64,000 nt of DNA from Vulcanimicrobiota bacterium (GTDB lineage: Bacteria; Vulcanimicrobiota; Xenobia; Xenobiales; JADMJV01): positions 41,172 through 105,171 of the forward strand of contig JAFKGI010000026.1 in NCBI GenBank assembly GCA_017307785.1. Direction: 5' to 3'. Made by a program: the position numbers and the translations under genes. The notes beneath the pieces are model-generated. The model ran no database searches. It was not told the origin of the DNA and saw nothing but the letters and a program-made list of their open reading frames with translations. The first letter of the stretch is position 1; each line of letters starts with the position of its first letter. Shown piece by piece: positions 42,591 through 50,203 of the stretch.

Positions 42591-44921
42591 ATGTCTAAAC
42601 TCGCGAAAGTATTTCTTCCGCTGGTCGCGGTCGGAGGTCTGGGCGCAGCCGCCTACTATTTTTCCAACCACGGCGGTCTGGGTGGCCACAACGTTATGGA
42701 CCTGGCCCGCAGCACTCCTCAGAAAGCCTTTTTCTGGGTGGCCGCCGAGATGCGGGAAGAATTCAGTCCCTCGGCACTGACAGACCAGATCGCCGCTGCC
42801 AAAAAACAGTACAAAGGGTTCAGCGATTTCGCCGCCGAGTTCGAGAAAGAGACCGGAAAAACGCTCGAAGCCGTGGCCAAAACCTACGCGGCCAGCGGAT
42901 ACGTGGCGCTCTATGCCGCCGGTGGCCGGGACCATATCGAGGCTCCCCTGGGCAACGGATCTCCCGTCGACGTCGTGTTCGACTGTCAGCTTTATGACCC
43001 CAAGGCGGCCGACGAGATGCTCACCAAGCTCAAAGAGAAGGGAAAAAAAGAGACCCTGGCCGGTCAGACCATCTACGTGAGCGACAAGGACTTCTGCCTG
43101 ACCATCGCCGGCGACTCTTTGCTGGTAGCCAACAACAAGGCCACCCTGGAGAAAGCCATCGCGGCCGCCGTGCAACACAAAGGCACACTGGCCGAGGACG
43201 CGCAATTCAAGCAGGCCGTGTCGAAGGTCCCGCAACTGAGCCACGGCAACGGCAGCGCCATGTATCTGGACTTGAATCCGGTCTGGAACTCCATCGAAAA
43301 GCTACCCCAGGTGGGCCGCTACACCGATGCCGAGACCTTCAAAGGCTTGCACAGCCTGCCCTACGTGATCGGCGGGGCCACCGTCCAGGGCGGCAAATGG
43401 AGTGGTGGCGGATTCCTGGCCGTGAACGGGGAGACCGAGCTGGCCAAAGCCTTCCTCAAGAAACCGACCCCGGCTCACGAACTGGCGGCAGCGGTACCGG
43501 ACAGTTGGGGCATCTTCCTGGGCTTTGACAGCTACTACACCTACGAATTGCTCCAGGCCATCGTGCGGCTGGCGCCGATGGGCCGAATGGGCCTGACCAT
43601 GGGGATGTCCCGAGTGGGACTGGGCGAGAACGGCGAAAACGAGAAGAAGATCCGCAAGGCTTTCACCGGTCAGGCGGCCTGGGGAGTCGACATGAGCGCA
43701 CTGGCCCAGGCCAGTGGCGAAGGATTCGCCGGAGCCCGCAGCAGGGGGCAGACGACCGCCTGCAAATCGAACCTGAAGAACCTGGCCACCGGCCTGGAAA
43801 TGTATGCCGCCGACAACGACGGGCGTTACCCCGCCAACACGGAACTGCTGGTGACCGGCAAATACTTCAGAACCCTTCCCACCTGTCCCGCGGCCGGCAA
43901 AGATACCTACAGCGAGACCTACAAGGCCGGAGTCGAACCCGACCGCTTCAGCCTGCGCTGCACGGATACCAAGGACCACGACCTGGCCTACGACAGCGAC
44001 CAGGGACTTACGGGCAAGGATGCGGGCAGTTCCGCGGTAGCCAAACAACCCGACCCTTCCGAGAAAGTTCAAACCAGCTTCCTGTTGGGCGTAAAAGATC
44101 CGGTCGCCGCCAAGGAGTTGGTCAACCTGATCGGAGCCTGGGAAAAGATCGAGGTCGGCGGTCGAGAAGCCTACCACCTGCGCCAGAACGGCGCCGACCT
44201 CTACTATCTGGTGCTGGAGAAACCGGCGGCCCTGGCTTTTTGTGTCGGCCCGAAGGGCAAGGAGAGTCTGACGGCGCTGGTCGAGACGGCTTCCGGCAAA
44301 ACCGCTTCCCTGGCCAAACGCTCGAACTTCAGCAACTTTGCCGCGAAATACAGCAAGGACTCCGCTGAAATCAACTTCCTGAATCTCAAAGAGTTTATGC
44401 AGCAGGTGAAACAAATCGCGCTGAACTCGAACGACAGCGACAAAGCCAGCATCGAGCAAGTGATGGGTATCCTCGATCAGCATCTGGCCGATGACCTGGG
44501 CAGCATCCAGGTGGAGGCGGACGGGCTGCGCTACACCAACGAAGGCTCGGCCGGCATGCTCGGCATGGCGGGCGGCTTGACCTTGCCCATCCTGGTGCCG
44601 AACTTCATCAAGGCCCGGGGTCAGGGAAGGCTGACCGCCTGCAAGTCCAACGAGAAGAACATCGCTACCGCCCTCGAGATGTATGCCTCGGACAACGCCG
44701 GCAAGTATCCGCCTGACTTCCAGCCGCTGATCAGCGGCAAGTATCTGCGCTTGATTCCCACCTGTCCGGCCGCCTCGCGCCAAACCTACAGCGAGAGCTA
44801 CCAGGTCCAGACCTCCCCCGACAGCTTCAGCTTCTACTGCAGCGGACACAACCACGACACCCTGGTGCCGGCCGGTTTTCCGCAATACAACGCCGAGACG
44901 GGATTGATCGACCACCCATGA
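42591..44921 (+). CDS. Duplicated DUF3352-like protein with two pilin-type head domains
   Basis: 776 residues. An N-terminal membrane helix (LAKVFLPLVAVGGLGAAAYY) exports the rest. Two halves share the same order: a DUF3352-like ligand/lipoprotein-type region (first VDVVFDCQLYDPKAADEML; second TSFLLGVKDPVAAKELVNL), then a type IV pilin/pseudopilin head. The heads begin near residues 386 and 677 with TACKSNLKNLATGLEMYA and TACKSNEKNIATALEMYA and continue to a disulfide-forming TCPAA and a distal Cys. The second is preceded by LTLPILVPNFIKARGQG, a relic of a pilin helix without a prepilin cleavage site. Overlaps the next gene by 4 bases. Confidence 0.75.
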   Translation: MSKLAKVFLPLVAVGGLGAAAYYFSNHGGLGGHNVMDLARSTPQKAFFWVAAEMREEFSPSALTDQIAAAKKQYKGFSDFAAEFEKETGKTLEAVAKTYAASGYVALYAAGGRDHIEAPLGNGSPVDVVFDCQLYDPKAADEMLTKLKEKGKKETLAGQTIYVSDKDFCLTIAGDSLLVANNKATLEKAIAAAVQHKGTLAEDAQFKQAVSKVPQLSHGNGSAMYLDLNPVWNSIEKLPQVGRYTDAETFKGLHSLPYVIGGATVQGGKWSGGGFLAVNGETELAKAFLKKPTPAHELAAAVPDSWGIFLGFDSYYTYELLQAIVRLAPMGRMGLTMGMSRVGLGENGENEKKIRKAFTGQAAWGVDMSALAQASGEGFAGARSRGQTTACKSNLKNLATGLEMYAADNDGRYPANTELLVTGKYFRTLPTCPAAGKDTYSETYKAGVEPDRFSLRCTDTKDHDLAYDSDQGLTGKDAGSSAVAKQPDPSEKVQTSFLLGVKDPVAAKELVNLIGAWEKIEVGGREAYHLRQNGADLYYLVLEKPAALAFCVGPKGKESLTALVETASGKTASLAKRSNFSNFAAKYSKDSAEINFLNLKEFMQQVKQIALNSNDSDKASIEQVMGILDQHLADDLGSIQVEADGLRYTNEGSAGMLGMAGGLTLPILVPNFIKARGQGRLTACKSNEKNIATALEMYASDNAGKYPPDFQPLISGKYLRLIPTCPAASRQTYSESYQVQTSPDSFSFYCSGHNHDTLVPAGFPQYNAETGLIDHP

Positions 44922-45703
44922 AATGGACCCATCTGTTACTCGCCCTGAGCCTGAGCGCGCTGCCCGCTCAGGCCCAAACCTTCGAGGCCAAACGGCGCGC
45001 CTTGCTGCTCTGGTGCCGGGAAAATCTGGCCCAGCAGTTCACGCCCGGCTATAAGGCCACCATCACCAACTACTGGGCGGGCGTGCGTCCCGACCTGGAT
45101 ATCTCGCAGGGCCGAGTGGTCAACACCAATATCCCCTTACATCTGGCCATCCTGGGCGAAGGCTATTTCTGCTTTCAAGACTCGCGTTATTCTCGGGACG
45201 GACGCATGACCTTGAAGAACGACCTGATTTTGGGCTCGGGAGAGTCACCCTTGCTGGCCTACAAGCTGGACGAGCAGGGCAATATCACCCAGAACCTCGA
45301 CGTCATCCGCTTCCCCATGGATGCGGAAAACAAGCTCTATCTAGGCAAATACAACGAGTGCACCTTTGACGCCCAGGGCTATTTCCTGGGCGGCATCACC
45401 AACACCGACCCGGTGACCGGATACACTCACACCGACTACACTCCGCTTTACCGGCTGGCCATCGCCACCTTCCCGCAATCCCACCGTCTGGCCCGGGCCG
45501 AAGGCACCATGCTCTCTGCCAACGCCGAAAGCGGAGCGGCCACCCTGGACATGCCCGGACAACACCGTCTCGGCTTCCTGGTGCCCAGCTCGGTGGAAAT
45601 GTCCAACGTGGATCCGGTGCAGCAGGCCTACATCTGGGGGCGACTGGACGCCAACGAAATGCGGCCCTTGCCCAAACGACCGGAGCCGAAGAAAAAGTCG
45701 TAG
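44918..45703 (+). CDS. Secreted flagellar hook/rod (FlgG/FlgE)-like protein
   Basis: 261 residues with a clear signal peptide (MKWTHLLLALSLSALPAQA, cleavage before QT), unlike real flagellar axial proteins, which have none. The body matches flagellar hook/basal-body proteins: NIPLHLAILGEGYFCFQ resembles the LAIxGxGFF element, followed by YSRDGRMTLKNDLIL, and the C-terminal VPSSVEMSNVDPVQQAYIW resembles the LExSNVD helix. No flagellar genes occur nearby. ATG overlaps the stop of the pilin-domain gene, so the two are co-translated and probably work together in the cell envelope. Role unknown. Confidence 0.75.
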   Translation: MKWTHLLLALSLSALPAQAQTFEAKRRALLLWCRENLAQQFTPGYKATITNYWAGVRPDLDISQGRVVNTNIPLHLAILGEGYFCFQDSRYSRDGRMTLKNDLILGSGESPLLAYKLDEQGNITQNLDVIRFPMDAENKLYLGKYNECTFDAQGYFLGGITNTDPVTGYTHTDYTPLYRLAIATFPQSHRLARAEGTMLSANAESGAATLDMPGQHRLGFLVPSSVEMSNVDPVQQAYIWGRLDANEMRPLPKRPEPKKKS

Positions 45704-45706
45704 CGA

Positions 45707-47257
45707 CTACTTCTTCTTGTGCCAGACCACGCTATAGAGGTCATGGCGGCGGTCGTGCACATTGAGCACGGTGCCCGAGTGACGGGCCTCATAGAGCGTA
45801 TCCAGACGTAGGTCGGCAAAGATCACCTGCTCCACATTGGGAGTGGTGTCGGCCGCGATACCGTCGCGCGAGAAGGCGAAATCGCAGGGCGTCAGGATGC
45901 AGCTTTGGGCATACTGGATGTCCATGGCGTGCACGCGCGGCAGATTTCCCACGTTGCCCGACATGACCACGTAGCACTGGTTTTCCACGGCGCGGGCGTG
46001 GGCCGAGTAGCGCACACGCAGGTAGCCCTGACGCTCGTCGGTGCAGAAAGGCACGAAGAGAATATTGGCCCCCTGGTCGATGAGATGGCGGGACAGCTCG
46101 GGAAACTCCACGTCGTAGCAGATGAGCACGCCGATCGGGCCGCAGTCGGTGTCGATCACGTTGAGCTTGCTGCCCCCGGCGATGTTCCACCAGAAGCGCT
46201 CGCTGGGAGTGGGATGAATCTTGGGTTGAATATGCACCGCGCCGTCGCGCAGACAGATGATCGAAATATTCTCGATGCTGCCGTCGCGCATCTTGGTGGG
46301 GTGTGAGCCGGCGATGATGTTGACGTTGTACTTGATGGCCAGCCGATGAAACAAAGCCTTGATCTGGTCCGTATATTCGGTCAGCGTGGCGATGGCTTCT
46401 TCGGGAGCCTGCTTCTCCGACTGCATGGAAAGCAGCTGCAGAGTGAACAACTCGGGAAAGCACACGAAGTCGGAACGATAGTCGGAGACCACGTCCACGA
46501 AGTAGGTGCAAAGCTGCTCGAACTCTTCAAACGACTTGATGGCGCGCTGCTGATACTGCACCGAGGCCACGCGCACCACCGCCTGACGAGGAGCGCGCTG
46601 ATGGCTGCGACTGGTTTCGGCCGCGTCCACCTCGGGGTTGTGCCAGATCATCTGGGCCGCATAGCCCAGAGACTCGGTGTCTTCCGGTAGATAGTTGGGC
46701 AACACCTGGAAGACTTCGAATCCCTGGCGCAACTGAAAACTGAGCACAGGGTCTTTGATCTTCTTGGCCTTGACCAGCTCGATGTATTGCTGAACGGTCT
46801 CGGTCTGCTTAAGACGGCGGCTCAACAGCGGTAGACGGCCGCCGAAGGTGATGCCCTTGAGGCGGTAGTGCTTGCACAGGTTGCGGCGCTCGCTGTAAAA
46901 GCGCTCGCCGATGCGCAGGCCGCGATAATTGGGGTCGACCATGACTTCGACGCCGTAAAGATAGTCGCCGTCCGGCTTGTGGGTCGAGCAATAGCCGTTG
47001 GCAGTCATCTCGATCCAGGTATGGCGCTTCATAGCCCTTTTCTCGGTGGTGCGCATGGTGGCGCAGTAGCCGATGATCTTGTCCTCGTAGACGGCGACGA
47101 AACAGCCTTCGCTGTAGTGGTTGATCTGGCCACGAATGGGCGGTGCCAGGTAAGGCTCCGGATAAATACGCCCGGACAACTCGAGGATTTCTTCAAGGTC
47201 CTTGAGAGTGGCGTTGCGCACCACCAGTTTGGCTTTGGGGGTCAGTCTTTTGCTCAT
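45707..47257 (-). CDS. GNAT acetyltransferase-nitrilase (carbon-nitrogen hydrolase) fusion
   Basis: 516 residues. Residues 1-220 are a GNAT acyltransferase (KLVVRNATLKDLEEILELS start; VEVMVDPNYRGLRIGERFY for acetyl-CoA binding). Residues 230-516 are a nitrilase-superfamily amidase with the Glu-Lys-Cys triad in FVCFPELFTLQ, IQPKIHPTPSE and GVLICYDVEFPE. This two-domain layout occurs in many bacteria and its exact reaction is unsettled; the amidase domain resembles omega-amidase and N-carbamoyl hydrolases. Follows the aminotransferase gene with a 4-base overlap, which favours an omega-amidase role. Confidence 0.9.
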   Translation of the reverse strand: MSKRLTPKAKLVVRNATLKDLEEILELSGRIYPEPYLAPPIRGQINHYSEGCFVAVYEDKIIGYCATMRTTEKRAMKRHTWIEMTANGYCSTHKPDGDYLYGVEVMVDPNYRGLRIGERFYSERRNLCKHYRLKGITFGGRLPLLSRRLKQTETVQQYIELVKAKKIKDPVLSFQLRQGFEVFQVLPNYLPEDTESLGYAAQMIWHNPEVDAAETSRSHQRAPRQAVVRVASVQYQQRAIKSFEEFEQLCTYFVDVVSDYRSDFVCFPELFTLQLLSMQSEKQAPEEAIATLTEYTDQIKALFHRLAIKYNVNIIAGSHPTKMRDGSIENISIICLRDGAVHIQPKIHPTPSERFWWNIAGGSKLNVIDTDCGPIGVLICYDVEFPELSRHLIDQGANILFVPFCTDERQGYLRVRYSAHARAVENQCYVVMSGNVGNLPRVHAMDIQYAQSCILTPCDFAFSRDGIAADTTPNVEQVIFADLRLDTLYEARHSGTVLNVHDRRHDLYSVVWHKKK

Positions 47258-48417
47258 GATTTGCGCAAGGGCAGCAGCCGCTTGCCTGCCTCTCGTAAAG
47301 TGTCCAGTCCCTTACAGAAAGCCCAGCGCACCAGACCGCGCCCGGCCCCCGGGGTGTGGTAGAAAGCGCTGGCCGGAATGGCGGCCACGCCCAATTCTTG
47401 GGTCATCCAGCGGCAGAACTCCACGTCGTCCTGGTGACCGATGGTGCGCACATCGGAGATCACGAAGTAGCTGCCTTGAGGGACCCGGTAAGGAATGCCG
47501 GCTTCGTCCAGCAGCGAGCACCAGAGGTCGCGGCGCTGCAGGTATTCGGCCGCCAACTCTTCCACGTAGGGCGGCAAACGGTCCATGACTTCGGCCAGAG
47601 CCGCCTGCAGCGGCGAGACCGAGCAGAAGGTGAGGAATTGATGGGAAGCCCGCACTGCCGCCGTCAGGTTGGCGGGGGCGAAGACGTAGCCGATTTTCCA
47701 GCCGGTCATCGAGAGCGTCTTGGAGAAAGAGGAAATCACCAGCGTGCGCTCGCGCATTCCCGGCTGAGCGGCCAGACAAGCGTGACGAGCCGGAGCAAAT
47801 ACGATGTGCTCATAAACCTCATCGGTGATGAAGAGCACGTGGGGATGGCGCTGCGCCAGGGCAGCCAGCTGGGCCAGTTCGTCCTGGCTGAAGACTTTAC
47901 CGCAAGGATTGCCGGGGGTGTTGACCAGGATGGCCCGGGTCTTGGGGTTGACCAGCGCCTCCAGGGCCGCCCAGTCCACCGAGAAGTCCGGTAGCTGCAG
48001 CGGCAAGTAGCGGGCCACCGCGCCGGCCAGGGCCACACAGGCGGGGTAGCTGTCGTAAAAAGGCTCGAAAAGAATCACCTCATCGCCCGGATTGAGCAGT
48101 CCCAGCAACACCGCCGCGATGCCCTCGGTGGCTCCGCTGCACACGGTGATCTCGGTATTGGGGTCGTATTTCAGGCCCGATTCGCGGGCCATCTTTTCGC
48201 TGAGCTTCTGGCGCAGCAGCGGATTGCCGGGGCTGGGCGCATACTGATTGGGGCCGCTCTGCACGGCCTTGATGGCCGCTTCTTTCAACCAGTCGGGTCC
48301 GTCGAAGTCGGGGAACCCCTGGGACAGATTGACGGCGTTGTGCTCGATGGCCAATCGCGACATGGTGGAGAAGATCGATTCTCCGAAAGGCACTAAACGT
48401 TCAGCTACTTGATTCAT
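47254..48417 (-). CDS. Class I/II PLP aminotransferase (glutamine transaminase/MtnE-like)
   Basis: 387 residues. Fold type I aminotransferase: NAVNLSQGFPDFDGPDWL, NQYAPSPGNPLLRQ, CSGATEGIAAVLLGLLNPGD (PLP phosphate site), VNTPGNPCGKVFS with the Asn, and SSFSKTLSMTGWKIGYV with the Schiff-base Lys. This subgroup (kynurenine aminotransferase, YbdL, MtnE) uses methionine- or glutamine-type donors. Coupled to the GNAT-nitrilase gene by a 4-base overlap: glutamine transamination makes alpha-ketoglutaramate, which an omega-amidase would hydrolyse, so the pair may act in methionine salvage or keto-acid recycling (inference). Confidence 0.9.
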   Translation of the reverse strand: MNQVAERLVPFGESIFSTMSRLAIEHNAVNLSQGFPDFDGPDWLKEAAIKAVQSGPNQYAPSPGNPLLRQKLSEKMARESGLKYDPNTEITVCSGATEGIAAVLLGLLNPGDEVILFEPFYDSYPACVALAGAVARYLPLQLPDFSVDWAALEALVNPKTRAILVNTPGNPCGKVFSQDELAQLAALAQRHPHVLFITDEVYEHIVFAPARHACLAAQPGMRERTLVISSFSKTLSMTGWKIGYVFAPANLTAAVRASHQFLTFCSVSPLQAALAEVMDRLPPYVEELAAEYLQRRDLWCSLLDEAGIPYRVPQGSYFVISDVRTIGHQDDVEFCRWMTQELGVAAIPASAFYHTPGAGRGLVRWAFCKGLDTLREAGKRLLPLRKS

Positions 48418-48463
48418 AGACCCGGCATTCTCAGCCCGAGCGTCCCTGACCTTGTGAGCGGAA

Positions 48464-48808
48464 TCACGAGTGCTGGCGGGAAATTCCAGTACCGTCGTCC
48501 TGCCTGGCGGCGGCCTGCGCCTCTCGGCGGGCGCCGACCCAACAGGTGACGACGTTCAAAAGTGCACCGGCCATACAAAGAAGACAGAACACACCCACCA
48601 GGGCCGCGAAGATATCGCCCCCTTTGGAATTGGAGCCCGGAGCCAGGAAAAAGAAAGCTGCCGCGGCTCCGCAGAGAGCTACGAGGATCCACGAGACATA
48701 GAAGGCGCGACGGGCGCGCCCCGGGGACCACATGGCGAACACCTTGGAGATCAACAGGCAAATCGCCCAGGAGATAGGGATGACGACCAGGGCGGGCAGC
48801 AGGTTCAC
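48464..48808 (-). CDS. Small membrane protein of unknown function
   Basis: 114 residues from GTG 48808, the first start that does not collide with the divergent quinone reductase gene; a TTG frame extends to 48880. Three hydrophobic segments (LPALVVIPISWAICLLI, AFYVSWILVALCGAAAAFFF and DIFAALVGVFCLLCMAGALL) joined by short Lys/Arg loops. The C-terminal tail is polar and cytosolic. No family recognised. It lies between the aminotransferase operon and the quinone reductase gene. Confidence 0.55.
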   Translation of the reverse strand: MNLLPALVVIPISWAICLLISKVFAMWSPGRARRAFYVSWILVALCGAAAAFFFLAPGSNSKGGDIFAALVGVFCLLCMAGALLNVVTCWVGARREAQAAARQDDGTGISRQHS

Positions 48809-48865
48809 CCTTCCAGAATTCTGAGCGGTCGCGGGAAATGCCTGGCTCGACGAGAAGGCGACCCC

Positions 48866-49828
48866 ATGCGTGCAATTCAAGTTTCTCAGTTCGGCGGGCC
48901 CGAAGTCTTACGACTGGTCGACCTGGCCGACCCCCAGCCCGGCCCCGGCCAGGTAGTCGTCCAGCTTCACGCCATCGGGGTCAACCCGGTCGACACCTAC
49001 ATCCGCAGCGGCGCCTATGGCGATCGTCCCATGCCCTACACGCCCGGCACCGACGCGGCTGGAGAAATCCTGCGGGTGGGAGAGGACGTCAAGGACTGGA
49101 AAGTGGGGGACCGCTGCTACCTGACCGGCTCCCAAACCGGCAGCTACGCCCAGCAAGCTCTCTGCCTGACCTCGCAAATTCAGCGCCTCCCCGCCAAGAT
49201 CACCTACCAGCAGGGTGCGGCTCTTTACGTCCCCTACTCCACCGCCTACCGGGCCCTCTTCCAGCGCGGTCAGGCCCGGCCCGGCCAGTGGCTGCTCATC
49301 CACGGCGCCAGCGGCGGCGTGGGCGTGGCCGCCACCCAGTGGGCTCGCGCTCACGGCCTGCGCATCCTGGGCACGGCCGGAACCGAGGAAGGCCTCAAGG
49401 CCGTGCTCGAACAGGGAGCCCACCACGCCCTCAACCATCGCTCCGAGAATTATCGCCAGCAGGTCGCCGAGCTGACGGGAGGCAACGGCCCGGACTTGAT
49501 CGTGGAGATGCTGGCCAACGTCAACCTGCAGCACGACCTGGACATGGTGGCCAAATACGGCACCATCGTCGTGATCGGCAACCGCGGCACCCTGGAAGTC
49601 AACCCGCGCGGCGCCATGAGCAAAGAAGCCGACATTCGCGGCATGTCTCTTTTCAACACGCCCCCCGCGGAGATGGCCCAGATTCAGGCGGCCATCGTGG
49701 CCGGTCTGGAAGCCGGCTTTCTCAACCCCGTGGTCGGCCGCGAGTTTCCCCTGGAGGAAGCCGCCGCCGCCCACAAGGCCGTGCTCGAACCCGGAGCCAT
49801 GGGCAAAATCGTGCTGGTCCCCAACTGA
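48866..49828 (+). CDS. Zinc-independent NADPH:quinone oxidoreductase (zeta-crystallin type)
   Basis: 320 residues from ATG 48866 (GAAGGCG upstream). MDR-superfamily quinone reductase: MRAIQVSQFGGPEVLRLVD, HAIGVNPVDTYIRSG, the Rossmann loop LIHGASGGVGVAATQWARA (A-x-x-G-x-V-G-x3-G pattern) and a C-terminal GAMGKIVLV. It lacks the Cys/His set for catalytic zinc. Reduces quinones or enones with NADPH in the cytosol. A one-gene step ahead of a small membrane protein. Confidence 0.9.
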   Translation: MRAIQVSQFGGPEVLRLVDLADPQPGPGQVVVQLHAIGVNPVDTYIRSGAYGDRPMPYTPGTDAAGEILRVGEDVKDWKVGDRCYLTGSQTGSYAQQALCLTSQIQRLPAKITYQQGAALYVPYSTAYRALFQRGQARPGQWLLIHGASGGVGVAATQWARAHGLRILGTAGTEEGLKAVLEQGAHHALNHRSENYRQQVAELTGGNGPDLIVEMLANVNLQHDLDMVAKYGTIVVIGNRGTLEVNPRGAMSKEADIRGMSLFNTPPAEMAQIQAAIVAGLEAGFLNPVVGREFPLEEAAAAHKAVLEPGAMGKIVLVPN

Positions 49829-49880
49829 GCCGAAGCCGGCTAAGGGAACCCGGGCGGCAGCAGCGAACGAACGAGCCGAG

Positions 49881-50147
49881 ATGATACGCAAAATCTTCCG
49901 CAACCTTGTATCCGGGGTGGGCCGGTTCCTCGGCTTCCTGATCTTGTCGCTTCTCTACGTGCTGACCTGGCTGGCCGGCACCCTGGCCCTGGCCTACTGG
50001 GTCATGACCTCGATGCCCTCGCTTCCGGGCGCGCTCTGCTGTTTCTTCGGCTCCCTGGCCATGGGCTGGCTGCTCAAAGCCGGCCTGCAGCTCCTCTTCC
50101 CCTGGTGGAACCCGCAGGTGCTGCTAGACGAAGACGAGGTCTACTAA
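49881..50147 (+). CDS. Small two-helix membrane protein
   Basis: 88 residues. A basic start (MIRKIFRNLVSGVGRF) leads into two hydrophobic segments (LGFLILSLLYVLTWLAGTLAL and PGALCCFFGSLAMGWLLKAGL) and ends with an acidic DEDEVY. Location is the inner membrane; function unknown. Follows the quinone reductase by 52 bases and ends at a bidirectional terminator. Confidence 0.6.
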   Translation: MIRKIFRNLVSGVGRFLGFLILSLLYVLTWLAGTLALAYWVMTSMPSLPGALCCFFGSLAMGWLLKAGLQLLFPWWNPQVLLDEDEVY

Positions 50148-50150
50148 AAC

Positions 50151-50184
50151 AAAAAGCAGGTAGAAGCCAAAGCCTCTACCTGCT
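50151..50184. terminator. Bidirectional rho-independent terminator
   Basis: AGCAGGTAGA (50155-50164) and TCTACCTGCT (50175-50184) form a perfect 10-bp stem. Read on the minus strand it is followed by TTTTGTTTT (for the SecA-like gene); on the plus strand ATTTGTC follows, a weaker signal for the small membrane protein gene. Confidence 0.88.
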
Positions 50185-50203
50185 ATTTGTCAGACGCGCA
50201 CCT

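Noticed and set aside
45696..45708. AGTCG-tag-CGACT hairpin at the convergent ends of the FlgG-like and nitrilase genes
   Set aside because: Short stem inside the two stop regions with no T-tract; not convincing as a terminator.
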